A stretch of DNA of 64,000 nt from Drosophila persimilis (GCF_003286085.1 NW_020825487.1:119136-183135), one strand, 5' to 3'; numbered from the stretch's first letter, positions 10,410-22,440 are shown. Numbers and translations: made by a program. Notes: a model not told the origin generated them from the letters alone.

Positions 10410-12624
10410 AAGTAGGCAATGAAAATTTGCAATGGCTGTTTGCATTAGTGGCTGTGTGTTGTTGTTGGCAAATGGCTCATGTCTAATGTTTCTCTGTGCT
10501 TTTTGTATTGGCTGCTCTGTTGTCAAGGATGGAATGGGATGGGAAGGGGAAATTTTGCCTGCTCCCGTATAACCGCCCGGATACTTTAAACTTCCGGATC
10601 TTACGATCCGGGCGCGAGTAGCTCCGAAGAGACGACCGCATAGCATCTTGTGGGCGGTTGTAATGGCTTTGTTGGGGCGTTTGGCAGAGTGGCGATGGTT
10701 GGCAGTGTTCGTTTTATTCCTGCTCAGCCTCATTTGGCATTTAGTGGCATTTGAAGTGGGTAGGGGGGGTGGGTGTGGGATTGGCTGGGCATAAATTGCC
10801 GAAGTTGGCGGCCGATAACACACTAGCATTGAGAAATGCAATTTAAATTTGAATTGGCTTTTTGGTGTGTTATCGGTCAATGGTCTGGTATTTGCGTGGT
10901 ATTTTTGGTGATACCACATGTCAGGGGAAATATGGGAATGGGAGATAGGTGGGGAAGAAGAGGAAAAAGGTAATAAAACTAATCAAAAACTACTAAAAAT
11001 ATACAATTAACTACAGAAAAACTACATTAATTTACAAAAACTTATTTCTAATATCACAGGCAAGTAACTAAAACTATGGACAAACTATCTACGGACATGC
11101 AAAAACTACAGAAACAACAGGATTGACATCTACAACAAAAACATTGATGCAGACAAGGTAAATAAACGATAATTGACATACATTTACACACATATAAACA
11201 TATTAATTACAATTTATTTTATTTCTAAAAGGAGGACAAACAACAACGGAGCACCGGCGGGCATAACAAACGCAATGCGAACATTACGCTGTTGTTTATT
11301 GGCTGTCTGGATTCATGGTGTTGGCGTGCATCGTGGGCAAAGTTGGAGATGGCTAGCGGCTCTAGTCCGGCCGCCCACGTTGCATCTGTCTGTTGGTTTG
11401 GTGCAGCAGACCGAGTGGCACTGGTCCGGCCACCCGAGATGAATTGTCCAGTGTGTTGGCGTTGGCATCGAAGTGTGATGCCAACGAATCATGTTATTGG
11501 CCGCATCCAAGTGGCTGCTGGTCCGGCCACCAGGATGCGTTGTCGATTTTAATTGTTGGCCGCATCCAAGTGGCTGCTGGTCCGGCCACCAGGATGCGCT
11601 GTCAGTTGGATTGGCCTGGCCTCCTCGGCCACGTTATCGTCAATTTGTAATGGCGTTTTGGATGGCTGCTGGTCCGGCCATCCAGATAAGGTGTTTGCTT
11701 TGGCGTTTGAGTTTTAATATGTGTTTATTGGCAGGTACTTGTCGGCGTTTGGATGTTGTTGCTGGCGACCCTTGTCCGGTTTGTGATGGCGTAAAACAGC
11801 AGGTGAGTATTTTGTGTTTTTATTGGCAGCCTCCTTCATGATTCTCCTTCTTCTTTTGCATGTGATGGCGTAAAACAGCAGGTGAGTATTTTGTGTTTTT
11901 ATTGGCAGCCTCCTTCATGATTCTCCTTCTTCTTTTGCATGTGATGGCGTAAAACAGCAGGTGAGTATTTTGTGTTTTTATTGGCAGCCTCCTTCATGAT
12001 TCTCCTTCTTCTTTTGCATGTGATGGCGTAAAACAGCAGGTGAGTATTTTGTGTTTTTATTGGCAGCCTCCTTCATGATTCTCCTTCTTCTTTTGCAGGA
12101 TTTGCTGGCGTCTGGCGGCTCAACACCGGGCCATCCCGCCCTCACATAATTGGCATGAGAGACGGGTGTGACCGAGTGGAGCGGCAACAGGCGCCAGCAT
12201 CTGCGTCGTCGTTTGGAATGGCAGCTGTTGGTTGAGAGTGGCGTGACGTCATTGTGATGGTGTGGTGGCAGCGTCATCAGTAAGAGGCCTCCTTTTCCGC
12301 CCATTTGGCAGGAAATTGTCATTGTTGATGGCGTGGCAGCTTCTTGTTGGTCAGCTCTGTCTGGTGATTGGCAGGTACGTGTGATTTCGTGTGTTTTGGC
12401 AGTCTTTCTTTGTTGTCTGTATTGACGTCTTTTTCTTCGTTGGCAGACAGCAGTGGCTGTCTCGGGAACGACGATTGGGCACATCAATAGGCACCGCCCG
12501 ATCGCATGCTTTCGCGTGCGCTGGCCATTTGTGCCCTCCATATTTCGCCCAGGCCATCCAGCGCGTCAAATGGATCGTGGTCGGTCCATTCGTCGTCATC
12601 CTCGTCGTCAATTGCTTCGCAGTC
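10410..12624 (+). other. U3 noncoding block
   Basis: Same order as U1. The G-run block is weak (10536-10549). Intron-like A 10970-11059, B 11158-11231, D with its last donor at 12040 and acceptor at 12098, E 12375-12453; TCCGGCC cluster 11363-11687. Exon 2 reads GCAAGTAACTAAAACTATGG, lacking the TAG present in U1, so a spliced plus-strand frame stays open across A in this unit. The part after 12483 is the former gag tail beyond the shared TAG. Confidence 0.55.
11783..12098 (+). repeat. 79-bp minisatellite, four copies, built from intron-like D
   Basis: Copies start at 11783, 11862, 11941 and 12020, each 79 bp. Every copy carries the donor CAG/GTGAGT and the pyrimidine tract, but the first three end TTTTGCATGTG, so only the fourth keeps the TTTTGCAG/G acceptor. 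The copies are essentially identical, so the expansion is recent. Other units have a single copy. Confidence 0.85.
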
Positions 12625-14937
12625 CTAATCGGATTCAGAGTCCGATATGGCTGCGGCGTCATGGTGCGTATTTGGTGCTGGTCTTGGTGATGGCTGTGTG
12701 GATGCTGCTGCTGCTGTTGTTGTCTGTAGTGGCGGCACTCCTCCCGTGCTCTCGTCCCTTGCCTGCAGCAGGTTTGTCAGTTTCGTTGTGATTTCTGCCA
12801 GTTTTTCTTCCAGCTCTCTAATTTTACCGGCATATCTTTTCAGATTTTGAGCGCAGCTGCCATCGCACTGAGCTGCTGGCCGCTGCTGTTGCTGGTGTTG
12901 GCGTGGCGTCGGAGCACGATTTGGGATCGGCTGCATCGGCTGGACCCTTTGGTATTGGCGCCCCTCGGCCAGTGGCTGGGGATGTTGGTCGCGATGCTGT
13001 AGCTGTTGCCGATGCTGCCGACCCAGACCGCGCTGACGTTGCTGCTGCAGCTGTGGGTGGAGTGGCTGTGTGGGTGGCTGCTGTTGCTGCAACTGTCGCT
13101 GTAGTGGCTGCTGGTGACGTTGTGGTGGCTGCTGGAGACGATGTGCTGGCTGTTGCTGCTGAATTGGCTGTTGCATTGGCTGGGGCTGCTGAGGCTGAGG
13201 TGGCTGAGGCTGCTGCTGCTGCCGTCGATGCTCCTCCTCCCTGGCGACCCTGTGGGCCAGGAGCCGCTGCCTGGCTGCCTTGTAGGCCCTGCAGCCCTTG
13301 TAGACGCTGATGTGCTGGCCCTGGCAGTTGGCGCATTTAGGATTGACGGCCCTTGGCTTGCTGCACTCCGTCGTCAGGTGCCCGCCTGCGCATTTCATGC
13401 AGACAGCAGCGCGTCTACAATATGCGCGGGTGTGGCCAAACACCTGACATCGATGGCACTGGGCAGGGTCACGGGAGACTCCAAGTCTCTCAACCGTGAC
13501 GTGCCTCCCACCCAGGCGTCTCAGCTTCAACACATCGAATTGGCCACGGTCCGGTTTGGGGGCAATCTCAGCCTCGAAGAGGTTGAATCGGCGGCTGCGA
13601 TCGAATCGATCGGTGATCGCCCGATTATACCGGACCGTGTACCCCTCGGCCCCTGCAGTCCCGGAACCAGTCAGAGGGCGTGGAATGGGGAAGACCTCGG
13701 ATGAGGATCCTCAATCCTCTGTCCTCCACAGGCTGATGACCGAACTCGCCGTGCCGGATATCATTGGCAATGGCAAGGGTGTGTGTATTGGGAGTGGCAG
13801 TAGTTGTGTTGGTGTTGGTTATGGCGATGGTGCTGGTGTTAGTGGCGGTGACGGTGTTGGTGTTTGTATTTGTAATTTCGTTGGCGTCATTATTTGTATT
13901 GATATTGTCAGTATTAGTATTAGTAGTGGCAGAGGCAGAGGCAGGGGCAGGGGCAGGGGCATGTGTTGGCTGTGCAGATTGCGGCAGAGAGGCAGGAGCG
14001 GCAACTGTGTTGGTGTTGGCGGTTTTTGTTGTCCGCTTCTGCTGCTTTTGCTGTTGCTGCCGCAGCTCGTGCTGCCTCAGCTGCTCCTGGACAATGGCCT
14101 CCAGCTCCTCCATGGTTTGCCTCTTCTTAATAGGCCTTTTGATTGGCGGTCGCTGCTGGTGATGGTGGTGATGGCGGCCCCGTCGTCTGGCCTGCTTCCT
14201 CTCACCCTCCTCATCGTCGCTCCCACTGTCGATGAGGGCGCGGCGTCGTTTTGGTGTTGGTGGGATTGGCTGTGGTTGTGGTTGTACAGTTGTTGCTGTT
14301 TGTCTTTGGTAGGTGCTGGCTGGGCTATGGCTTGGATCGACCCGTTGCTCGAACTCCAACCAAGTTCGACTCGCAACAGGTTCGATCCGTTCGTGTGTGT
14401 GTGTGTGGCTGCCCGTTGGCCGTTTTGGCGCTCTGCTCCTGCGCGTCGGCTTGCCGGCTCTCCTCCGACTTCTCCCTCTCCCGTTACTCTCGAACGGTTT
14501 TGAATGTTCGAGAGCGTGAGAGGCGGGAAAAGCGGCAGCGAGAGCGGCGTCCTATCGGCCTTTCCCTTTTTGTTTGGCGGGTTTTTGGAATTTGGCGGGG
14601 TTGCGGGACTTGCAGTTGGTATTTTTGGTATTGGCGCTGCTAATTTGATGGGGCTCGAGGGGGGAGTGGCTGTGGCCGTGGATATGTCGGCCATGGCAAT
14701 TGCTGGGTACTCACTCGATGGGTGACTGTGGCGTCGGCGCTCTGCATTGGCTGGGGCGTTTGTGTTGGTGTTGGCGCTTGCGCCGAGGGCTCTGCTGCTG
14801 CTGCTGCTGCTGCTGCTGCTATTGGCGGTGTTGGTGTTGTTGGCTGCTGCTGTTGCTGCTAGTGCGCCTCTGCGGGCCGCTCTGCCGCCGTCGCTGTGGC
14901 GTCTATTCGACCCTCGTCTGGCCATTCCTCTCGTCAT
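12625..14937 (-). pseudogene. U3 gag, frameshifted
   Basis: Starts at the conserved ATG (14937, MTRGMARRGSNRR). A 2-bp loss in the GTCTTTGGTAGGTGC segment (about 14308) takes it out of frame; the same change is in U2. The middle part (13625-14359) holds the KRRRALIDSGSDDEEGERK patch, the Asn/Thr tract and the PRE_C2HC-like start. A further small deletion near 13651 (CGGCCCCTGCAGTC for CGGCCTGCATGCAGTC) breaks the frame before the zinc knuckles, which are intact in 12625-13533. It ends at the same TAG as U2. A CTG run lengthens a Ser tract near residue 45. Clearly inactive as one protein. Confidence 0.7.
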
Positions 14938-15693
14938 AGTGTTGTTGGTTTGTGTGTTGGCGATTTGCTGTCTGTTTGTTGCTCTTTTCCCCTATTAAAA
15001 AGTCTCTTGTGTGTGTGTGTTTGTGTTTAATGTATTTATTGGCACTTTCTGTCTCTTTACACAGTTTTCTCTAGTTAGGTTTGTGTTTCTCATTAGGTTT
15101 GTGTTTAAACTTTTGTCTCTCTAGTTAGGTTTGTGTTTCTCATTAGGTTTGTGTTTCAACTTTTGTCTCTCTAGTTAGGTTTGTGTTTATCATTAGGTTT
15201 GTGTTTATCATTAGGTTTGTGTTTCACATTAGGTTTGTGTTTAAACTTTTTGTGTTTTTACAAGTTAATGTTATTTATTGGCGTTTAAAATTAATCACAT
15301 TTATTGGGGAGCAGAAAGCTTGTCGGTAGAAGTAGTGGTGGTGGGGGGGAAGGGACTTTTTGTCATGTCAGCGGGGGCACGGCACACGACAGACAGCACA
15401 AAAGGAAAACAGGGCGCAACACAGAAAGAAAACGGAGATGGCGACACGGCAAAAACGACACGAAAACGGTGATGGCACGTCCGACGATCGCGACCTCTCG
15501 AGCGGGCGGACGAGATGAGAGTGGCCTGGACGAGGTTCATGGTGGAACACTCATATGTCCGCCAACTCCCACACTCTCCGCTCGAAAGGGTCCGATCGCC
15601 GATCGTCATTTACCGGTGCTCTCACCCCCGGTTCCACTTTCACTCACCCCAATATTGAGTGAGATGAAAATGGTCCGAGGGCAGCAGCACCGA
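14938..15693 (-). other. Leader of U3, with expanded T-rich repeats
   Basis: As the U2 leader, but the ATTAGGTTTGTGTTT repeats are expanded (15075-15245). The CACGGCAC patch is reduced to one copy near 15378. The conserved CGATCGCGACC block follows to the unit junction near 15694. No coding region is apparent. Confidence 0.5.
15075..15245 (+). repeat. Tandem 18-25-bp GTTAGGTTTGTGTTT repeats
   Basis: About eight irregular copies of (A/G)TTAGGTTTGTGTTT separated by CTC, ATC or AAACTTTTGTCTCTCTA. Other leaders have two or three copies (for example 9897-9950, 26046-26082, 30935-30970, 35521-35560). The copy number change explains part of the length difference among leaders. Confidence 0.7.
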
Positions 15694-15956
15694 CAAGTAG
15701 GCAATGGAAAATTGCAATGGCTGTTTGCTGTATTGGCTGTGTGTGTTGTTGGCAAATGGCTCATGTCTAATGTTTCTCTGTGCTTTTTGTATTGGCTGCT
15801 CTGTTGTCAAGGATGGGATGGGATGGGAAGGGGATAAATGCCTGCTCCCGTATAACCGCCCGGATACTTTAAACTTCCGGATCTTACGATCCGGGCGCGA
15901 GTAGCTCCGAAGAGTCGTATTGTGGTATTGTGGTCGTAAGAGTGGTATTTTTGGTA
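15694..15956 (+). other. U4 noncoding block, left remnant beside BEL insertion
   Basis: Contains the G-runs (15815-15833) and the hairpin with its GGCGCGAGTAGCTCCGAAGAG flank, then stops matching other units at about 15917. A 39-bp patch with TATTGTGG and GTGGTATTTTTGGTAT separates it from the LTR. The roughly 283 bp that lie here in U1 (406-688) are missing; the unit resumes at 22441. Confidence 0.6.
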
Positions 15957-16363
15957 TTGCCGCGCCGGGCAACGCCTCCAAATCTGGGGCCGTACGTTTG
16001 ATAAGCCTCCCGTGTTCAATACGCCTCCCGTGGTTTTGTTCTTTAAATCGGTTTTATTCATTTGTTTGTTTCACTTATTTATTCATTTACAATGTCGGGC
16101 GGGTGTTAAACTACGAGAGCTAGCGCTAAAAAACTTGTACCGCTTCAGTGCTTTTTCCGCTGCCTTTGTTTTCGTTCTTCCTCTTTTCTTGCCTTCTCCT
16201 TTTCTCGCCTATAGCTGCCGTTCGCCCTGATTAACCCTTTGCTCAGCGCTGTTAATGTTTGTGCTGTTAACGCAGTGATATTCAGGGCTGTTAGGCGCAG
16301 TGATATTCAGGACTGTTAGGCGCAGTGATATTTAGAGCTGCCGCTGCGGTTTCTGCCGTAACA
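15957..16363 (-). repeat. BEL copy 1, 3' LTR
   Basis: About 407 bp, on the minus strand starting TGTTACGGCAG and ending CGCGGCAA. It contains two copies of an AGTGATATTCAGG/ACTGTTAGGCGC repeat. It holds a CCTCCCGTGTTCAATACG segment that the other LTR lacks. The pol frame runs 73 bp into it. Confidence 0.75.
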
Positions 16364-18723
16364 TTCCCCCCTTCGCAAACTTCGTCGCTTGTCGTGATGT
16401 TTGCCAAACTTCTGGTTACGCCTTGATCCATTAGTGGGTTCGTTGTCCTCACGTCTAACTTGGCCAGTTTAACTATTGGCCGAGTTAGCAGTCCAGATGC
16501 AGTGCGGATCACCGCGCTTCGGGCGATCCCGTCCTTGGCTACTCGAAGGTCCATGATGACGCCTTTCCTCCACTGCACCTTGGGGCTTGTTTCGTCCGCT
16601 AGAACCACGACGTCTCCGAGTTGGATAGGGTTGGTTGGGGGTCCATGCCATTTGGTTCGTGTCGTCAAGCACGGTAGGTACTCCTTCAGCCATCGTTTTC
16701 TGAAGCTGTCCACGATCTGCCCTGCAATGCGAAAACTCTTACCAAGCATAGCTCCTATTGCGCTGCCGTCGCTCTTTGCTGCCATCGAGCTGGTCTCTGC
16801 TCTCAGAAAGTGATTCGGTGTAAGTACGTCGGCTTCCGGACACTCCAACGGCACGTAAGTCAGGGGACGGGAATTTAGCATATTTTCTATCTTTGCTAGT
16901 GCTGTTCTCAGCACTGGTTCTTGTACGTGCGTCTCCACTAATATTTCGGCTAGTATGGATTTCACCGATCTGATCATTCTTTCCCACGCACCTTCCATGT
17001 GGGGTGCTCCTGGGGGTATGAAGGACCATTCTATTTGCGGGTACTTGGTTTCCAGTTCGTTCGGTAGAATTCTTTCAATTTCTTCTCGTAGTAGGCGGCT
17101 GGCTCCTCGGAAGTTCGTCCCGTTGTCCGATACGATTCTCTTGGGGACTCCTCGACGGGCTACGAACATTTCCAATGTCAGCATGAAGGCGTCTGTTGAC
17201 AGGGAGTTTGCCAGCTCGATGTGTACTGCTCGCACGGTGAGGCACGTGAATAGTACTCTTGCTAGCCTCTCTGGTGGTAGGCTTCCCATCTCCGGCGCCT
17301 CTGGAAGCGCTCTTTTATTGCGGCATCTTTGGCAGGTTTTCGCTACGGCGCGAACTCTTGCTCGCAGTCCTGGTATGTGGTACAATTGTCGCATCTCGTT
17401 GACGACGATCTCAGTAAGCTGATGCTGAAACTTCCGATGGAAATAATCAATGAGAAGATTAGTGACGTTATGTCCTCCGGGTAGAATTACTGGCCGTTTC
17501 AGGTTCCTCGTTATGCCGATCGACTTATCTATGCGGCCGCGTATTCTCAGTACGCCTGTTTTATCGAGGTACGGCGATAATTTGTAGATCGAACTTTTCT
17601 TACTCACGATTCTTCCTTGTCGTAGAAGAGCCATTTCTTCAGAGTAAGCCTCTTCTTGGACCATCCGGTATATAACGATGTTGACATCTTCCATGTTGCG
17701 AAAGCGTGCGGCTAAATTTGCCTCCTCTGATGCGAAATCTCTTTTGCGTATTTTGTCCAGAAATCTCATCACGCATCTCAGGGCTCCCGTGAACTTTTCC
17801 CATTTGATAAAGCGACATACATTTGGGATTATGCTACTCAGCTTTGATGGCGGTTTCGGCGTATCTGTCCATTCGTGTACGTGTATCTGTTCCAGATTAC
17901 TCGAGCTGAGCTGTGTAGTTGGCCAGTGTTTTTCCTCGTCAAATAGGAACGGCGGACCGGAGAACCATCTCGCTTCCGGTTGGAAACTCGACTCTTTGGT
18001 CCACTTCGTTCCATCGTCTGCTACGTTCAGAGCGGATGGAACCCATTTCCATTCTGATATGTCCGAGGTTTCCAAGATCTCTCCAATTCGGAGCGCAACG
18101 AACTGATGGTACTTTCGGGCGTCTGAACATATCCAATACAACACGTTCTTGGAGTCGGTCCAAAAAACACGTCGCTTGACCTCGACGGAGAGCTCCTGTG
18201 TTATGAGTTTAGCTAGTCGTAGGCCGAGGATCGCTGCCATAAGCTCCATCCTGGGAATCGAAATTGGTTTCAATGGTGCCACTCTTGCCTTTGATGCGAG
18301 TAGTGTGCATCTGACTTCTCCTCTTTGTTCGATCCTTATGTAGGCGACGGCTGCAAAGGCGTTTATGCTCGCGTCTGTAAAGATGTGTAATTGGATATTA
18401 GATGTTTCTTTCGTTAGACCGAGATATCGTGGATCCCTTAATTCTTCGATGTTTTGTAGTTGCCGTGCCCATATCATCCAACGTTGACGTTCGCTTTCTT
18501 CGACCTGTTCATCCCAGCCTACGGCCGACCTCCACACGTCCTGCAGTATTATCTTTGCCTGTATAATATAGAACCCCAGTAGTGCTAAGGGATCGAAGAT
18601 GGTCATGACTGTACGTAGAATTGACCGCTTCGTCACAGTTTTCGCTTCGTCGTATATGTCATTCGGAAACTTATTGACGAAGGTGAAGTAATCATTCCGT
18701 TCTCGTCTTGTTGAGTCCGTCAT
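16291..18723 (-). pseudogene. BEL copy 1 pol, RNase H/A17 to integrase part
   Basis: An 810-codon frame. The first part matches the peptidase A17/RNase H-like part of BEL Pol (LLASKARVAPLKPISIPRMELMA with the PRMEL core; FWTDSKNVLYWI). The integrase follows with an HHCC zinc-binding region (TCQRCRNKRA at its end), the second catalytic Asp in IVSDNGTNFRGA and the Glu in EGAWERMIRS. About 29 codons around the first catalytic Asp are deleted relative to copy 2 (RLA is followed directly by RVLFTCLTVRAVHIELANS), near 17265. A 27-bp deletion near 18697 also removes the LGMWWHP motif found in copy 2. Integration activity is therefore not expected. Confidence 0.8.
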
Positions 18724-19751
18724 CTCGATGGGTCGTTCTTGATGATCTCCATCCCTGAGAGCGCTCTCATCACAGTGCTCGAGTTAGATATCCATCCTCT
18801 CATCTCGAAGCCTCCTTCTTTGTGTATGTTCCTCACTGCCAGCGCTAGACGGACCATTTCGTCTTCTGAGTCACAGCTTTGGAGCCAGTCATCTACAAAG
18901 GTGTTGCGAAGTATGGCCTCTACTTCCTCTCTTTGTTCCTCGATGAACCTTTCTGCGTTCCTATCTCTCACGTAGGTCGCTGCTGCTGGGGAACAAGAAG
19001 CACCAAAGGTCATTACGCTCATTACGTACCTATCCGGTTCTCGACTGGTGTCACCATATCTCCAGAGAAACTGCTGTGAGCTTTGATCCTCCGAACGTAT
19101 CCTAACCTGGTGAAACATTTCTCTAATATCTCCGCAGATGCCAATAGACTTCTCTCGAAAGCGCGATATTACTCCTACCAGCGATGGCAATTGGTCGGGG
19201 CCCTTTAGTAGCATTGAATTAAGAGCGATGCCTTCCACTTTGGCTGCTGCATCCCATACAAGTCTTAATTTGCCTTTGTTCGGATTCTTAGTCACGAATA
19301 CGGGCAGATACCAGGAGCGTTTGCCTTCGACCATTTCATCTTTTTCCAGTTTTCGGACGTAGCCGATGTCTTCGTACCTCTTAATCTGTTCGTTTACGAA
19401 CTCTCGTAGCACCTTATCGCGTATCATACGAGATTCTAGGCACCGAAGTCGTCGCATTGCCATCTCTCTGGAGGAAGGAAGTTCCACGTTGTCGTACCGC
19501 CAGAGGAGTCCTGTCTCCCATCTCTTCATTTCGCTGCTAAACCTCGTGAAATTTTCCAGTATTGTTTTTGCTCTTTCATCCTCTTTGGACCTGAGTGTGC
19601 TCTTCGCCATGTTTATGCCAACCGCGTCTAATGAGAAACTCTCTTTTACAAGAGTGTCCAGCTGTGGGTGTTTATTACATTCGCATACGTGCATTACCCG
19701 CGGACTCGCTGGCCCGTCGCCCTTTCTGCGGCCATAAACAGACCACCCCAA
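18720..19751 (-). pseudogene. BEL copy 1 pol, reverse transcriptase part
   Basis: A 343-codon frame with BEL-type RT motifs: FVTKNPNKGKLRLVWDAAAK, GICGDIREMFHQVRI (first catalytic Asp region) and TFVDDWLQSC (the VDD catalytic pair). It ends with a 1-bp deletion near 18749 (CATCCCTGAG where copy 2 has CATCTCCTGAG), which throws the frame and ends it at 18720. It overlaps the upstream gag-protease frame in another phase because of a deletion of about 20 bp near 19801. Confidence 0.8.
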
Positions 19752-21429
19752 CCTGGACTTGGCGGCGATAAATTCGGAATTCTCGCGTTCTCTGACGGTC
19801 AGTCTCCAATCCGATGATCAATGACGCTCTCACGTCCTTGTAGCTGAGTATCGGTAGCTTTTCCAGGTGCGAATGGGATTTTAGGATAGAGTCGTCCAGC
19901 GTCTGCTTCGGCAGATCCAGGTTTTTTACAGTTCTCACGTTTTGAAGCGTGAATCTGCGAGCCACATTGTCCCTTGGAGAGATCGCTAGGCTTATCCATT
20001 TGGATTGAGATTCTCTCTGCGTGATGTCTCCAGTCCAGCGTAGGCATAGCTCGTCCGAGGGGCCATCGATACCTAGTTTTTCCGTTATCTCCGTCTCGAT
20101 TAGGGTACAGGCGGATCCTTCGTCTATCAGTGCGAACACTTGCATTTGGCCGTTCGGTCCATACAATGTTAAGGGGACGTATCTAAACAACGCAGCTTCG
20201 TTCTGCATCGTGTGCAGTACCGTAGTGCTTTCCTTCGGCCTATTCTCTACCCTGGAGCTTTGCTGGTTACTGTTGTGGAGGAGGAAATGGTGCTTTCTCG
20301 AGCAGCCGTCGACGGAACATACTCTTGTTGACTTACAGTGCCTTATAAAGTGTTTGCCAAGGCACCTCCAGCATAGCTTATTTTCTCTGACGAAATTCCA
20401 TCTACCTGGCCCTTCTAGCTCCAGGAACTGCTTACAGTCCTCCAATTTGTGGGCCCCATTGCACCTACAGCAGGGCGGTTGTGCGCTGCTATCATTGTGC
20501 ACCATAAGCCGGATTCTTGGGTTCTTCTCCTTCGTGAAGACTTCTTTCTCGGGTGCTACTGGCATCACGGTGCTTGCGCACGATGCGACTCGGAATAGCC
20601 AATCGTCGAAAACAGCGATATTTACCCCCGGAAGTCCAGCGCTTTGTCTGGCCCAATCCAGTTTCAAGTCGAATGGGAGTTTCTCCACAAGGTCGCGAAG
20701 TAACATTGGGTCGTTCAGATAGGCGGACAGTCCTATCGCGTCAACAGTAGCGCGATAAATTTGCACCGACAGCGCCAGGCGCACTAAGCTTTCGATGCTG
20801 TTCGATTTCACGGACGGCTCCATTCTTAGCTTCGTCTGCAGGGTGTGATATATGGCCTCTGGTCGGCCGTATAGCATTCGAAGAGTCTCGATGGCTAGTC
20901 GGACTGTTGCGGGCATCATTAATTTCCCTCGTACTGCTTCCAAAGCAGCACCTTTCAGGCACCTTTGCAGCCTCATGAGATTCTCTTGATCGGTTAGTCC
21001 GCAGCGTTCTGTAGATTGCTCGAAGTTTACTATGAACATGGGCCATTCCTCGGGGTTTCCAGAAAAGCATGGTAGATCCTTGTTGATGACTTGTCTTGCG
21101 GCTATCTGGGATGCTGTCAAGCATCTCTCCGCCCCCGCTGGCGCGACCGCTTGATTACTCCCGTACGCGTACGGGTCCGAAATATTTCGACTCGTACTTG
21201 GGTAATACTGTGCAGTCGGGGCGCGAATGAAGGGGTTTTGCCCATGCAGGTTGGTACCCAGCGCCGGTGCGGCCATTGGATGCCACATGGCGCCGACTGG
21301 CATTGTCTCGTTCGGATTCAGCCCAGTAGGCATTCCAGTCCGCGTGGCTTCCGTGGGTCCTGACATGTGGACTCCGGTCCAGTTGGGAACTGCTCTGTCC
21401 CAGCCTCCGTTGATTACCGTGGAGCTCAT
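19675..21429 (-). pseudogene. BEL copy 1 gag-protease part
   Basis: A 584-codon frame. Residues about 100-250 match the DUF1759-type capsid region (ASQIAARQ..., LPCFSGNPEEWPMF). Two zinc knuckles follow (CCRCNGAHKLEDC and CWRCLGKHFIRHC). Then comes the BEL retropepsin with the active-site string FALIDEGSACTLIE. It runs out of frame after the protease near 19800 because of a deletion relative to copy 2. Upstream, an in-frame TAA at 21442 separates it from the preceding frame. Confidence 0.8.
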
Positions 21430-21441
21430 GAGGCCTCCTGC

Positions 21442-21831
21442 TTAAGGCAGTCTGGAATGCGTCGGGATGGAGCGCATTCCCTCGAAGGCCGTGGCGTACG
21501 TCGGCCTTCCTAATGCATCCGCTCTCTGCTGAGCGAACGTTTCCCAGCTATCTAAAAGGCTCGTTCTTGGTGAAAAGGCTTGATCCACCCCTCCTCCTTG
21601 GTTGGTATGCTCTGGTGCTTGATGGCTCGTTGGGGCTGTGGTGGACACGCTAGGTGTGGCCGTTGTTGCCGCCGAGATCACATCTATATATGTATCCCTA
21701 ACGCGATGAGTTGCCCTTGCACCTCCCTCAGTCTCAGAACACGCACCAAGCATCATTTCCGGCACATTTATTTCTCCTAATCCACACGGGGTCTCACCGC
21801 CAGATTCCGACTGACCTTTGACGCCGTCCAT
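21442..21831 (-). pseudogene. BEL copy 1 gag, N-terminal part before an in-frame stop
   Basis: 129 codons from MDGVKGQSESGG, in the same phase as the 584-codon frame and separated from it by one TAA and four codons. It is Ser/Thr/Ala-rich with no motif. Either the stop is a point mutation or the downstream ATG (21429) is the true Gag start; I favour a mutated N-terminal extension. The 5' untranslated region and presumed primer-binding site lie in 21832-22056, but I could not match a tRNA. Confidence 0.5.
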
Positions 21832-22056
21832 TTTACTCCGGTGTCTTTTTTGTACAGTCCTGGTTTGAGGTTATACACGGACCACGTGTCTCTCGAATGT
21901 AAGAGATTAGCCTTTCTGTCCAACTGTATGAGGATATCTCACCTGCAAAGTCGAATCCCTCGTGACGCAGCTGACTGCGTCGCACGCCGAACTTCTTTCT
22001 GTCGGTCGTAATTATTCGATTTGCTCTCCGTTGCGCAGGAAAAGTTTTTAAGAATA

Positions 22057-22440
22057 TTGCCGCGCCGGGCAACGCCTCCAATTCTGGGGCCGTACGTTTG
22101 ATAAGTTTTGTGGTTTTGTTCTTTAAATCGGTTTTATTCATTTGTTTGTTTCACTTATTTATTCATTTACAATGTCGGGGGGGTGTTAAACTACGAGAGC
22201 TAGCGCTAAAAAACTTGTACCGCTTCAGTGCTTTTTCCGCTGCCTTTGTTTTCGTTCTTCCTCTTTTCTTGCCTTCTCCTTTTCTCGCCTATAGCTGCCC
22301 TTCGCCCTGATTAACCCTTTGCTCAGCGCTGTTAATGTTTGTGCTGTTAACGCAGTGATATTCAGGGCTGTTAGGCGCAGTGATATTCAGGACTGTTAGG
22401 CGCAGTGATATTTAGAGCTGCCGCTGCGGTTTCTGCCGTA
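22057..22440 (-). repeat. BEL copy 1, 5' LTR
   Basis: About 384 bp, highly similar to 15957-16363 but lacking about 23 bp in the GATAAG/TTTTGTGG region and the first three bases at its outer edge. It abuts CCACATGTCAG of the array directly. Confidence 0.75.

Larger units (their letters stand above)
15957..22440 (-). mobile_element. BEL/Pao LTR retrotransposon, copy 1, inactivated
   Basis: A 6.5-kb element on the minus strand with two LTRs (15957-16363 downstream, 22057-22440 upstream). Gag, aspartic protease, reverse transcriptase, RNase H and integrase regions follow in the BEL/Pao order. A polypurine tract (GAAGGGGGGAA on the minus strand, 16364-16374) sits against the downstream LTR. The coding region is broken by an in-frame stop in gag and by at least three deletions. 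There is no clean target duplication: about 283 bp of the array are missing at the site and the upstream LTR lacks its first three bases (TGT of TGTTACGG). Confidence 0.85.
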
